Shown here: in pieces, positions 1 through 10,420 of the stretch
Position numbering within the stretch: the first letter of the stretch is position 1
How the letters are laid out: each line of letters begins with the position of its first letter
DNA from: Pelobates cultripes
Lineage: Eukaryota > Chordata > Amphibia > Anura > Pelobatidae
Reading direction: 5' to 3'
Assembly (NCBI GenBank): GCA_933207985.1
Contig: OW240915.1
Location: 106,760,163-106,824,162 of the forward strand
DNA: 64,000 bases
Made by a program: the position numbers and the translations under genes
The notes under the pieces: generated by a model
Told to the model about the DNA's origin: nothing
Seen by the model: the letters and a program-made list of their open reading frames with translations, nothing else
Database searches by the model: none

Positions 1-16
1 CGACAGGAGCAGAACA

Positions 17-868
17 ATGACAGCCACCCCCCTCACCAAAGAGGACCTCCGCCAGCTGCTAAGTGAAATCAAGGCAAATATGGCTACAGAATTTGACAGG
101 CATCTCACACCCATCAGAGAAGGCCTGATTGACTTAACCCACAGAACTTCTACTATTGAGGAGCAACTGGACCGGACAGTTACACGCACAACAGCAACTG
201 AAAATGCCATAACCGCCCTACAAGAACAGCTCCGCCAACTGGAGGAGGCACAAGAGGACCTGAATAACCGGTCCCGCCGAAATAACATAAGGATACGCGG
301 AATACCAGAAACAGTCACATTGGAGGCACTGGGCCCAACGCTATGAGAGCTCTTTTGTGGCCTGCTCCCAGAGGCCTCACCGGCGGAACTCCTACTGGAT
401 AGAGCGCACAGGGCTCTCCGAGCACCCATGCCCAATGCAACCCAACCCAGGGATGTCATTATAAGAGTGCACTACTTCCACATTAAAGAGGCACTCATGC
501 AAGCGGCACGAAACACCCCATTACAAATCGAAGGTCACCAAATCTCCTTCTACCAGGACCTGGCCCCGAGCACCCTACGCAAAAGGAGGTAGCTGCGGCC
601 CCTCACTCAGGAGCTCACGAGGCAACATATCCGCTACTAATGGGGGCACCCATTTAAGCTTCAGGTCCGGAAGAACAACCGCACCTACACCCTATACAAC
701 ACAGCGGAAATGGCGGATTTCGCAGAGAGCCTTGGCCTGGATCCCACAACTCTCACCACGGACCCAAATCCCAGAAGACACGACAGAGGCCCTCCGCCCA
801 GTAATACACCACCGCTAGCCCTGACACGCCAGATACCGAATAGCCCACGCCCTAGGGCCGACAACTAA
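17..868 (+). pseudogene. LINE ORF1 (RNA-binding protein), broken by three in-frame stops
   Basis: One frame runs from the ATG at 17 to a natural-looking stop at 866-868 (283 codons) but is interrupted by TGA at 344-346, TAG at 590-592 and TAA at 638-640. Residues about 20-90 are a heptad-rich coiled coil (EEQLDR...ALQEQLRQLEEAQEDL). Then come RRNNIRIRGIPE, typical of the RRM of L1 ORF1p, and LDRAHRAL and ISFYQDLAP, typical of the C-terminal domain. The protein would normally coat LINE RNA as a chaperone. There is no frameshift, only stops, so loss is recent or the stops arose by point mutation. Confidence 0.85.
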
Positions 869-2603
869 ACGGACCGACAACCACTCACCACTCGACGCAC
901 CAACAGATGACCAACACAAGAAATGAGAAACATCACGGACCATTCACAAGAGGACTGTGGTCACTATAGCTGAAAGCGTACCCGAACACAGAACCCAGAT
1001 TGACCCCGACACTAAAGAACACCGGCAACTCCAAACCCCAATACTGAACTTGAAGCAGCCTAAACCGCTGACAACTCCAAGCTCCAGATAAGATATAACT
1101 AATAAACTCTCTTCTTGCTTTATATATATTATGTTTTCTGTTCGCTGTTTAGTCGATAGGTATCATTCGCTAGATAGAAATTATAGACCCAGGAATGCAG
1201 GCGGCACGGACTAGTACCCTTCTCGGTACCAGCCTATGTAGGTACAGACCAATGCTACCCATAGAGCAAAATGGGATAGTTGCCCCACACCCACCCACCA
1301 CACAGGTATCCTAGACGCCACAGCACACAACACCACGACTTAGCACCAAAACAGGGCAAATACCCGTAGGGAAGAACACCTTGGGTGGGGAGGGATGGCT
1401 GGTGCACCCCCCCGACCCCCCACCAATGGACATGGCAGGCGCCCAATGATAGATACCATCCAGGAGTACACCTCATAACACCATTGGCACCCTTGAGCGC
1501 AACCACTTTCCCATGAGACCCAACAAAGCGGTGCCGGGGACCACATTCTGCTCCCGCACTAGACACACTGGGACCCAGGAGACGCGGGCACACCCTCCAC
1601 ATAGAAAACAGGTGACAACACCATAAGCACTAGAGAGGCTAAGTGCAAACGACACGCCTTGGGAAATAGAAGGACTTAGACAGGCACACCCTGAGCACAT
1701 ACAACCCCTAGGGCCCAATGCAAATCGGGGCACCACCAAGGAGATTAGCGGACCAGTACAGGGAGGGACTCACACTAACCTACAAGAATTGCAAAGATAT
1801 GGCACCAGGTAACCGAGGGGCCGGGAACGTGCAGCTACAAATCAACCCCCCCATTCCTTCAGACTTCCAGCCCAGGGATCCTCTAGGAATCCCCACAAAG
1901 AGATACCACAGGGGAAGATACGCAACACGGGAACCTCTAGACACTAAGGCAGAGGAAATGTATATAACTAAATTGAAGTTGATGCTAAACTGTTGTGTTA
2001 CAATGTAAAACTGTTACTCATTACTTTTCAGCTAACCAACACACCCCACCCCACCTCGCATGCTGACGGACGCCACTTACAGCAGACGGCTCCACGCCGA
2101 CACCTTACGACTGGACGGTGACAAAGCACCCTCACCACCGAACCAAAATTAGACCCACTAACGACCAGACCAACGCCCCACGGGCTCACAAGGTACGACC
2201 CTGCAAACACACGTCACAATACGTAGAGGGCTAACCTCACGGACGCAACGACACCAAAACGATGACTGACCACAGTACACACGGTACCGCGGGCGACTAC
2301 TGAAAACTGCCTCTGGACGGCCCGGACGGTCGCCAACCCCCGACACACACACCTAACCGAACTCGCGGGGAAACCTACGGAGCGGTCGGACACTTCGCCC
2401 CACAACCTACTGGCCCTCGGATAAGCCCAGTAGCACATTCTACCCCATATCCCCCTTCCACTACCTTAACCCAGGCTAACAACCTCACCCCTCCCGCCCT
2501 CCCCTCCCCCCCACCCCTCGCGGCCCGCTGCCACCCGGACGCGCAACCCAGGATAACCCATCACTGCAAAACCCTCAGAGACCTCCACACCTCTACTGAC
2601 ACC
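869..2603 (+). other. Inter-ORF spacer of the LINE, no gene recognised
   Basis: This is a C/A-rich 1.7-kb spacer between ORF1 and ORF2 with an AT-rich patch near 1100-1180. Several open frames on both strands (for example 1255-1739 minus) look like chance frames in biased sequence: they match no recognised protein and lie inside the LINE. Its length is large for an L1-type element, where ORFs are usually close together. Confidence 0.6.
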
Positions 2604-5600
2604 ATGCCTACACAAATATGCTGCATCTCCATCAACGCCAAAGGGCTGAACTCCCCCAACAAGAGGCACGGCATTCTACGCTGGGCACACAAACAACAAG
2701 CCGACATAGTCCTCATACAGGAAAGCCACTTCACAATCCACCGCATGTTCCCCCTCACTAACAGATACTATACACAGAGCTTCCATGCTCCCTCCCCAGA
2801 CACCAAGACCAAAGGGGTAGCGATCCTTTTGAGAGCAAACAGCCCCCTCACAGACATCACCTGTACTAAAGACCCACAGGGTAGATACATCACAATACGG
2901 GGAAAAATAGGCACAACACAATACGCCTTTTCATCGCTCTACGCGCCCACAACACCAGATACAACCTTCTGGCAACAATTAGCGACCCACCTTAACACGT
3001 ACTCAGCCACACGACTTACAGTGGGCGGGGACTGCAACGCAGTACACATGCCTGCCATAGATAGGACTGCAAGCACCAAAACACGAACTCGCCCAAACCA
3101 AAACGACGCCCTCTTCGCCCAATTCCTGGCCTCCCACAAACTGATTGACATATGGAGGGCGCAACACCCGACCACCAAAGACTACACCTTCTACTCCCAC
3201 CCACACAGATCCTATTCACGCATTGACCACTTTCTCATTTCACCAAACTTACTATCTCAAATCACCAAATCGGAGATTGGACCAATTTCCTGGTCCGACC
3301 ATGCCGAGATAGCAATCACTCTAAACCTATCGACCATACACACACACTGGTCATGGCGACTTAACCCAATACTCCTTCATGATCAACTGATTAGAAACAA
3401 AATAGCCATAGCAATCAAAGATTATTTCGACTTAAACTCACCCACAACGACCTCACCTATGACCCTCTGGACAGCACATAAAGCAGTCATCAGAGGCACA
3501 CTCATCAACCTAGCTACCCACAAAAACAAACAAACACAACGACAGATTCTAGAAACGATGACAGAACTCCGCCGCCTAGAAACGGAACACAAAAAGAACC
3601 CTAACCCGACCACCCTGTCCAAACTTACGGCGACCAGAAACCTCCTTAACACCCTCACGCAAGCAGACACAGCCAAAGCCCTGATGTGGCTCAAACAGAA
3701 ATATTATGAAAAGGGCAACAAGGCGGACACCATGCTTGCCCGCAGACTTAAAAAACGAACTGAAGCTAAACGCATTACAAAGATACGCGGGAACGATGGT
3801 ACCCTCACAAACTGCCCAACTAGCATAGGTAAAGTCTTCCAAGACTATTACACGGACCTCTATAACCATGACCACCGACCCCATGACACCAGCCCATCAC
3901 TGTCCTCACGCATAGACACATTCTTACAAAGCACGACGCTACCCACCCTGACGCAAGAGGCCCAAGCGGCCCTGAGCCAAGATGTCACGACAGAAGAAAT
4001 TACCATGGCAGTGGGATCCCTCAAACCAAATAAAAGCCCAGGACCGGACGGCTACACAGCCCTATATTACAAAGAATTCGGCCCACTGCTCTTTACACAT
4101 CTATGCGCGGTCTTTAATGCAGCACTCAAGGAAGAGAACCTCCCACTAGAAATGACCGGGGCAAACATCTGCCTCCTCCCCAAACCTGGCAAAGACCACT
4201 CTGAACCCGCACACTACAAACCAATTTCCCTACTCAACGTGGACCTTAAAATCATGACCAAAATCATGGCCAACCGCTTAAACCCATACCTAGGATCCCT
4301 CATACACCCAGATCAAGTGGGATTCATCCCACATAGGCAAGCTGCGGACAACACCCGGAGAGCCATAGATCTCATATGGCTGGCTAACCACAGACGAATC
4401 CCTACAGCGATCATCTCACTGGACGCGGAAAAAGCGTTTGATCGCTTGCTCTGGCCGTTCCTCTATCATACGCTAACACACATAGGGATGCCACCCGAGT
4501 TTACCTCATTCTTGCATGCCATCTATCACTCTCCCCAAGGGGCACTTCTACTACCTAACATCCCCCCTCCACGATTCCCCATCTCAAACGGCACGAGACA
4601 GGGATGCCCCTTATCCCCCCTACTATTCGCCATATCACTAGAACCTTTGCTGCAGGCGGTGCGTGCCAGCCATGACATAGAGGGGTTAACGATCAGGGGA
4701 GAAACCTTTAAAATCTCGGCCTACGCGGACGACATCCTGCTAACATTGACAAACCCAGAAAAATCTATAAACTCGCTCCTAACTCTTATCCAAGAATACT
4801 CAGACCTGTCAGGGTACAAGATCAACCTGAATAAATCAGAGCTCCTCCCGATACAAATAGACACTCCAAACCTAGCCACACTCAAACAAATATGCCCGAT
4901 GAGGATCTGCCACACAACGATGACGTACCTAGGGATCCAACTCCCAACGGACATCACCACCCTTTATAAAACAAACTACACTCCCTTATTACAAAAAGCC
5001 CACTCTGACCTCATTAAATGGAAATCCCTAGGGGTCTCATGGCTGGGGCGCATCGCCACAATTAAAATGAATCTCCTACCCAGATTCTTATATCTATTTC
5101 AAACCCTCCCCATACCGATCCATAAACAAGACTTTAAGGCACTACAAACAGCCATAGATAAATTCATCTGGAATGGACACAAACCCAGAGTACGCCGAAA
5201 CACACTCTACATACCCAAAAAACATGGGGGACTGGGGCTCCCGCACTTTACCCACTACCACACGGCGGCACATCTATCACAGATACAACACTGGCATGTA
5301 CCACCAGGGGAAATAAGATGGGTAGATCTGGAACACATTATTTTTGGCCGGGACCACCCGTCCTTGTACATGTGGGTACCCAAGCCACATCGACCTCTAC
5401 CCCCCCCAACCGCACCCTCGATTACCCATGCACTCGACACATGGGACAAAATGAGAGACAAATTCAAACTCTCGTCGTTCCTATCCCCCATGACCCCCAT
5501 CTGGAGGAACAAACTCTTCCCACCGGGACTCACCCCCAAACATTTCGCCCAATTTGAAAACAGGGACATTTCCCGACTAGGGCACTTATACCAAAACAAC

Positions 5601-6407
5601 GACATCATACAATTCACGGATATCCAAGACTCATCCTCACTCACGACATTCGACTACTTTCGCTACATACAACTGCGCAGTTTCGCAGCGCCCCCAATCA
5701 TAAAAGAGGCCGGCACGGCCCAGCTTAACCGCTTCGAAAAAGACTGCGCAATGCACCCCAACAGACAAGGACAAATCTCCGACATATACCTAACCATAGC
5801 TACCCACCACACACAACTCTCTCTCCCATACATTGCGGCATGGGAAGCAGACTTTGGGTCCCCAGACGACGCGACAGACTGGGCAGACATATGGGAGGCA
5901 ATGGCTACCATATCCATCTGTGTGACTCACACAGAACAAGCCTACAAGATGTTATTCAGATGGTATCTCACCCCCCAACGCCTGGCCATTATGCACCACA
6001 TCCCATCCAACTCCTGCTGGAAGCAGTGCGGGGAGACGGGGACGTTCCTCCACTGTTGGTGGACGTGCCCAAAGATCCAGCCACTGTGGCACGACATCAC
6101 ACGACTGATCTCTAAACTCCTACACAAACCGTGCCCTCGAGATCCTTGGATGCTACTACTATCTAAACCAATATACCAATGCACTAGAGCAGAAAACAAG
6201 CTTGCCGCCCGCATAGCCCTAGCAACAAGACGAGCTATAGCGGAAGTCTGGTCAACAAATCGCATACCCACACAAGACACGGTCACTAAGAAAATAGAGG
6301 ATGGCATGCAGATGGACAAACTCACAGCACAACTCAACGACTCACCCAAGAGATTTCATAAAATATGGGACCCATGGCTGGAGGGGGACACGACCATCCC
6401 ATGGTAA
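2604..6407 (+). CDS. LINE ORF2: APE endonuclease + reverse transcriptase, intact
   Basis: The 1267-aa protein nicks target DNA and reverse-transcribes LINE RNA at the nick. The N-terminal endonuclease (about residues 1-230) shows SINAKGLNSP, QESHF, VGGDCNA (GGDFN-like) and WSDHAEI. The reverse transcriptase (about 460-740) shows SPGPDGYTALYYKEF, PISLLNVDLKIMTKIMANRL, SLDAEKAFDR, GTRQGCPLSPLLF and the catalytic SAYADDIL. Near the C-terminus CWKQCGETGTFLHCWWTC forms a CX3C...HX4C knuckle typical of L1 ORF2. Length matches the family. The ATG at 2604 sits directly before the endonuclease (MPTQICCISINAKG). No stop or frameshift is seen, so this could be an active enzyme although ORF1 in cis is dead. 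Confidence 0.95.
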   Translation: MPTQICCISINAKGLNSPNKRHGILRWAHKQQADIVLIQESHFTIHRMFPLTNRYYTQSFHAPSPDTKTKGVAILLRANSPLTDITCTKDPQGRYITIRGKIGTTQYAFSSLYAPTTPDTTFWQQLATHLNTYSATRLTVGGDCNAVHMPAIDRTASTKTRTRPNQNDALFAQFLASHKLIDIWRAQHPTTKDYTFYSHPHRSYSRIDHFLISPNLLSQITKSEIGPISWSDHAEIAITLNLSTIHTHWSWRLNPILLHDQLIRNKIAIAIKDYFDLNSPTTTSPMTLWTAHKAVIRGTLINLATHKNKQTQRQILETMTELRRLETEHKKNPNPTTLSKLTATRNLLNTLTQADTAKALMWLKQKYYEKGNKADTMLARRLKKRTEAKRITKIRGNDGTLTNCPTSIGKVFQDYYTDLYNHDHRPHDTSPSLSSRIDTFLQSTTLPTLTQEAQAALSQDVTTEEITMAVGSLKPNKSPGPDGYTALYYKEFGPLLFTHLCAVFNAALKEENLPLEMTGANICLLPKPGKDHSEPAHYKPISLLNVDLKIMTKIMANRLNPYLGSLIHPDQVGFIPHRQAADNTRRAIDLIWLANHRRIPTAIISLDAEKAFDRLLWPFLYHTLTHIGMPPEFTSFLHAIYHSPQGALLLPNIPPPRFPISNGTRQGCPLSPLLFAISLEPLLQAVRASHDIEGLTIRGETFKISAYADDILLTLTNPEKSINSLLTLIQEYSDLSGYKINLNKSELLPIQIDTPNLATLKQICPMRICHTTMTYLGIQLPTDITTLYKTNYTPLLQKAHSDLIKWKSLGVSWLGRIATIKMNLLPRFLYLFQTLPIPIHKQDFKALQTAIDKFIWNGHKPRVRRNTLYIPKKHGGLGLPHFTHYHTAAHLSQIQHWHVPPGEIRWVDLEHIIFGRDHPSLYMWVPKPHRPLPPPTAPSITHALDTWDKMRDKFKLSSFLSPMTPIWRNKLFPPGLTPKHFAQFENRDISRLGHLYQNNDIIQFTDIQDSSSLTTFDYFRYIQLRSFAAPPIIKEAGTAQLNRFEKDCAMHPNRQGQISDIYLTIATHHTQLSLPYIAAWEADFGSPDDATDWADIWEAMATISICVTHTEQAYKMLFRWYLTPQRLAIMHHIPSNSCWKQCGETGTFLHCWWTCPKIQPLWHDITRLISKLLHKPCPRDPWMLLLSKPIYQCTRAENKLAARIALATRRAIAEVWSTNRIPTQDTVTKKIEDGMQMDKLTAQLNDSPKRFHKIWDPWLEGDTTIPW

Positions 6408-6943
6408 CACGACAGAAGCAGACACCACACATCCCACCTGCAGACCACTAAAGACAACGACACATACAACCTCACATAGGAATACTACTAAACCTATCAC
6501 CCTCCACGCACACACCAACTCAAGCCCCCAACTGGGATTGCCGCGTGGGGTGGCACGCGGGCCGCGACACACTCATACCCCCTGTTCCCAAACCACCCCG
6601 CCCCACAACCCACACCCTAACCCATGCCCTGACCTAGACAGACATAAACCTACGCATGGACAAACAGGACTAGCAACAACGCGAGGAATGACTAAACTCA
6701 CCGGTGGGGAACTCAAAAATAGCAGAAGTCTTAAACAACTGTCTAATAAGTACACGAAACCGGTACAAATGTACACTTCCTCAAATGTCAAATAGTACCC
6801 TGCGTTGGTACCAAAATTTGCTTTCACATATTATGTCTTGATTTACACCCGTCCTCCCCCCCCCTTACTTTTCTTTTCTGTATCCCACCTCCCCCCCTGA
6901 TTCCAAACGAAAAACCGATAAATAAAGAATTTTAAAAAAAAAG
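6408..6943 (+). other. LINE 3' UTR with poly(A) signal and A-tract
   Basis: C/A-rich sequence without a supported gene. AATAAA is at 6921-6926, followed by an A-run at 6933-6943. A T-rich stretch follows at about 6955-7100, which I assign to the flank of the Penelope-like element. Confidence 0.75.
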
Positions 6944-7101
6944 TATTTTCTAAAAAATCTATTGTTCAAAGGAATTCTCTTCAAAATTTTTTTTTTACTT
7001 TCAAATGAGTCTCTCTACAGGAAAACCTTGTCAAAAAATCCTTTCCCCGAGAAGTTTCTCTATACTCTATTAAATTAAGTAGACACTTGAACATAGGATA
7101 A

Positions 7102-8330
7102 TTATAAAAAAGAAATGAAGGAACATTTTTCATTTAAGCCTTTGGGGGAAAGTGTGTTGAGTTCCATTATCCAATAAGTCTCTCTTTGTAAGAGAAGTCT
7201 GCCCCTGTCCCCACCTCTGGCAGCTACGGGAACATGATCGAATGCCACACACATCGCAAAGTGGAAAGCGGATGTTGCTTTTTCAAAAAATGTCTGGCCA
7301 CAGGTTTGTCCGACCTGCCATCACGATAGGCGAGGCGGATACTCGACCTGTGGCCCCTAATTCTCTCGCACAGGGCTGTCTCTGTTTTTCCTATATAGCT
7401 CAGTCCACACGGACATGTGAGTTTATATATGACAAACTCTGTGCGACAATGTATCCTATGGGCAATTTTATACAGTTTACCCGTATGTGGATGAGAGAAT
7501 GTCTTGGATGGAATTATATGACCACAGGTCACACATCCTAAACATCTGATACAACCATTGTTTGTCTTCTCTCTAATAGAGGGATTATAACAATGGATAG
7601 GGTCCGTTTTTACTAATAAATCCCTTAGGTTTCTATTTCTCCTATAACAAAACATTTTTGGCAACGTGTAAAGGATAGGTGTACGTGGGTGTTTTTTCTG
7701 CAAATATTCAAAAAGATCTGTCTCTATGAAACCCGCTCTCAACCCGAATAATAATACCTCTTCAATTTTCTGAGCAATATTATTAGTCAGATCTTTTTCC
7801 AGAGGTTGATAAGTTGTTCGCACTCCCGATTGTTTGTAAATCTCACCCGCATAGTAGGCATAATTAAGAACCACTATATCCCCGCCCTTGTCTGCGGGGT
7901 GTATTACAATTGTTGGGTCTGATGCTAATCGACGTACCAGTGTATGTTGTTCCTTTGTAAAATTCCAATATTGTGGTCTATGTTTCTCTAGAATATCATC
8001 CGTCTTATTCCTTACAGTGGATAGAAATGTTTTAATCGTGGGTTGACTTGTTGGAGGGTCAAATTGGCTAGGTTTTCGAAATAATTGTTTATTAGATTCA
8101 GAATTTTGGTCTACTGCAGGTCTTTGAATTTTGTTAAAAAAATCTTTCAATCTTAATGTACGACCAAATCTATATAATTCCACGTTCCATTGACAATGGT
8201 TTGGAGCTTTTGTTGGTATAAATGACAACCCTTTATTTAAAATGTCCAATTCCTGATGATCAAGTGGTCTGTCCGATAAATTAAAGACGGGGATTAGTTC
8301 CGCATTGGCGGTTACCCTCTGGATCCAGTT
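7102..8330 (-). pseudogene. PLE ORF2 with reverse-transcriptase core deleted; GIY-YIG end retained
   Basis: The open frame to the TAG near 7224 gives about 341 aa from a non-ATG TTG codon at 8249, and is open further upstream (LIPVFNLSDRPLDHQEL). N-terminal PLE hallmarks: LNKGLSFIPTKAPN, LRLKDFF and VIHPADKGGDIVVLNYAYY. After YTLPK, where the RT palm should begin, the sequence jumps to MFCYRRNRNLRDLLVKTDP. Next come a Cys cluster (CIRCLGCVTCGHI) and a GIY-YIG domain (CGLSYIGKTETALCERIRGHRSSI). The whole RT is missing. A one-base frame change near 7225-7235 removes the last ~45 aa; the original frame continues (RETYWIMELNTLSPKGLNE) to TAA at 7102-7104. The protein would be an endonuclease without polymerase. 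Confidence 0.85.
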
Positions 8331-8919
8331 CAGCCGTCCTTTTTGTCCCCGTCTTGTAATAGATCTTTTTTGTTTTTGTTTCTTGTGGAGGTTCTCTGAG
8401 GTAGTGTATCCTCCCGACGTTCCTCCATCTCTAAATAATTAGTTGATTGGATTGAACGAGATCCCTCATTTTCTGATGCCGATTCGTCTGAGGTGACATC
8501 AGTTGTCGTTACATTAGGTTTGACAATCCGCTTTTTAAATGTTCTTGGGCGGGTTCGGTGTTCCCCTGACAACCATCTGTACACAGAATGCTCGGTATAG
8601 TCCTGCTGTATACATTCCATTTTTTGTCTTTTAAACTTCATCAGCTGATTTTTATACTTCAATAATTCCTCATTGAGTTTAAGTTGTATGTTAACTCCTT
8701 CCTGTGAGTTGAGCAGTATTGCTTGCTCAGTCTCAAATAGTTGGATTTTCTTACGGATTTCTATAAGATCTTCTTTTACATCCTGTATAGAGATGTCACG
8801 AACAGTTCGCCGGCGGACAGTTCCCGGCAAACATCGCATGTTCGCGTTCGCCACGGCGGGCGAACATATGCGATGTTCGGTCCGCCGCCTATTCCATATC
8901 ATTGAGTTAACTTTGACAA

Positions 8920-9640
8920 CCCCCCCACCCGCCCCGCCTACTGTCCTCCCCCCGGCCCCCACCCCTGAGTGGTGGGTGGGGGCCCTAAATACTAAGAAGG
9001 GGGGGACCTAATGTCCTCCCCCCTGGCCCCCACCCCTGAGCTGTGGGTGGGGGCCCTAAATTGGAATAAGGGGGGGACCTAAGGTCCTNNNNNNNNNNNN
9101 NNNNNNNNNNNNNNNNNNNNNNNNNNNNNNNNNNNNNNNNNNNNNNNNNNNNNNNNNNNNNNNNNNNNNNNNNNNNNNNNNNNNNNNNNNNNNNNNNNNN
9201 NNNNNNNNNNNNNNNNNNNNNNNNNNNNNNNNNNNNNNNNNNNNNNNNNNNNNNNNNNNNNNNNNNNNNNNNNNNNNNNNNNNNNNNNNNNNNNNNNNNN
9301 NNNNNNNNNNNNNNNNNNNNNNNNNNNNNNNNNNNNNNNNNNNNNNNNNNNNNNNNNNNNNNNNNNNNNNNNNNNNNNNNNNNNNNNNNNNNNNNNNNNN
9401 NNNNNNNNNNNNNNNNNNNNNNNNNNNNNNNNNNNNNNNNNNNNNNNGACCTTAGGTCCCCCTCTTATTTAGGGCCCCCACCCACCGCTCAGGGGTGGGG
9501 GCCAGGGGGGAGGACAGTAGGTCCCCCCCCTCATTATTTTTATGGCCCCCACCCACCGCGCAGGGGTGGGGGCCGGGGGGGAGGACAGTAGGGCCTCCCC
9601 CCCATTGTAATTAATGGCCCCCACCCGTTGCACAGGGGTG
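8920..9640. repeat. GC-rich tandem repeats in inverted arrangement around the gap
   Basis: Left of the gap (8920-9088), units of about 75-80 bp contain GGCCCCCACCCCTGAG with GGGGGGGACCTAA. Right of the gap (9448-9640) the same units occur as the reverse complement (GGTCCCCCC..., CAGGGGTGGGGGCC). Each unit is itself partly self-complementary. The arrangement predicts a very stable fold-back across the gap. Confidence 0.8.
9089..9447. other. Assembly gap (N run)
   Basis: 359 undetermined bases. The flanks are GC-rich and inverted relative to one another, which probably caused the assembly failure. True length is unknown. Confidence 1.
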
Positions 9641-9679
9641 GGAGCCAATAGTTTTTTGTTTTTACATTGAGCAGCCACT

Positions 9680-9870
9680 GGCTGCTCACTGCTTACTAGA
9701 CATGCCCCTACTCGCTGCATAGCGAGTAGGGGCAGATCATTTACTAATACTAAGTAATCTTTACTTAGTATTAGTAAATGTGGCTGAAAGACCAATTTAG
9801 GTCTTTCAGCCTTTTAGTAGATAACTCCCTAATACCGTGGGAATTAGGGAGTTATCTACTAAGCGGCTGC
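9680..9870. repeat. Chain of short palindromes inside the hAT element
   Basis: Consecutive hairpins: CCCCTACTCGC...GCGAGTAGGGG, TTTACTAATACTAAGTAA with its complement, GGCTGAAAGACC with its complement, and TAGATAACTCCCTAAT with its complement. The same modules recur at 13020-13190 in reverse order. Confidence 0.85.
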
Positions 9871-10420
9871 AAGATGCAGCCGCGGATCGGAGTTTGCATG
9901 CCACAGTCCAGGTGTTAGTCCCCTTGAAACATCTTGTGTGTTTTAAAATTCGCCTGTCTATTGAAGTCTATGGCGGTTCGCCCGGTTCGCGGGTTCGCGA
10001 ACATTTGCCGAAATTCGCGTTCGCCATTCGCGAACCGAAAATCTTATGTTCGCGACATCACTAATCCTGTATTGTAATTAACATTAGATCAAGCGAACAC
10101 TTGTTCAGTCCAATCTTTGATGTCCAATCTTTGCATACTTTTGATTTAGTTCTGCCAATAGTTGGTATGTTGTGGACTCGAAAACCCCTTGGTACTTGCT
10201 TGGCCCTATGATAATCAGACAGGAATAGACCGTGTAAATCTAAGTCTATTTCTTTCTTTTTAAATTTCAAAAGCTTGAAATATACATCACATACAGTGGT
10301 TGTGGTGGGTAAGGTTAAACTAGTGGAATCCCATAAAATTTCCTCAGCCTTTTCCTTAGAAAATTGGAGGGTATTAGCCTGTGTTGCATAAGCTCCAGAT
10401 TCTTGCAAAAAATTATCCAT

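Larger units (their letters stand above)
1..6943 (+). mobile_element. Tx1/L1-like non-LTR retrotransposon, near full length
   Basis: The order is ORF1 remnant (17-868), a 1.7-kb spacer (869-2603), an open ORF2 (2604-6407), a 3' UTR with AATAAA at 6921-6926, and a short A-tract at 6933-6943. ORF1 has the coiled-coil plus RNA-binding layout of L1/Tx1 elements, and ORF2 has an APE-type endonuclease followed by a reverse transcriptase. The 5' end is at or before the window edge, so a target-site duplication cannot be tested. The intact ORF2 suggests a fairly young insertion. The clade name (Tx1-like L1 of amphibians) is inferred from ORF style. Confidence 0.9.
8788..10063. mobile_element. Non-autonomous hAT-type element with 8-bp target duplication
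   Basis: The ends are inverted repeats: TAGAGATGTCACGAAC at the left and the complement of TAGTGATGTCGCGAAC at the right (14/16). The identical 8-bp sequence ATCCTGTA flanks it at 8780-8787 and 10064-10071. Eight-bp duplications with T/CAG-starting ends are characteristic of hAT transposons. It contains no transposase. Inside are GC-rich tandem repeats in opposing orientation around an assembly gap, then a chain of short palindromes (9680-9870). It splits PLE ORF1. Confidence 0.85.
7102..10420 (-). mobile_element. Penelope-like element (PLE), minus strand, broken
   Basis: Reading the minus strand from 10420 to 7102: a coiled-coil ORF1 interrupted by a hAT-type insertion (8788-10063), then an overlapping ORF2 with PLE N-terminal motifs and a C-terminal GIY-YIG endonuclease, but no reverse-transcriptase core. 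Upstream (10421-10951) lies AT-rich sequence ending in a 72-bp-arm palindrome that probably belongs to its terminal repeat. The GIY-YIG domain joined to this N-terminus is diagnostic of endonuclease-containing PLEs. The copy is not autonomous. Confidence 0.85.
8330..10420 (-). pseudogene. PLE ORF1 (coiled coil), split by a hAT-type insertion
   Basis: Two open pieces, 10420-10064 and 8787-8330, belong to one frame. Leaving out 8788-10071 (element plus one target copy) gives exactly 807 nt, 269 codons including TGA. The 5' piece starts MDNFLQESG and has VPRGFRVHN and LNKCSLDL, common in PLE N-terminal proteins. The 3' piece has a long heptad region (VKEDLIEIRKKIQLFETEQ...) and a basic, acidic-patched tail. 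Role unknown; ORF1-type proteins are thought to bind element RNA. The TGA at 8330-8332 overlaps the open frame of ORF2, which is -1 relative to ORF1. Confidence 0.75.

Noticed and set aside
1255..2438. Many minus-strand frames (Cys/Gly/Trp-rich)
   Set aside because: Composition artefacts of a C/A-rich LINE spacer; they overlap each other and match nothing.
2676..6349. Minus-strand frames opposite LINE ORF2
   Set aside because: Shadows of the intact plus-strand ORF2.
8640..8660. CTGATGA on the minus strand, hammerhead-like core
   Set aside because: It lies in PLE ORF1 coding sequence and has no stem II or GAAA partner.
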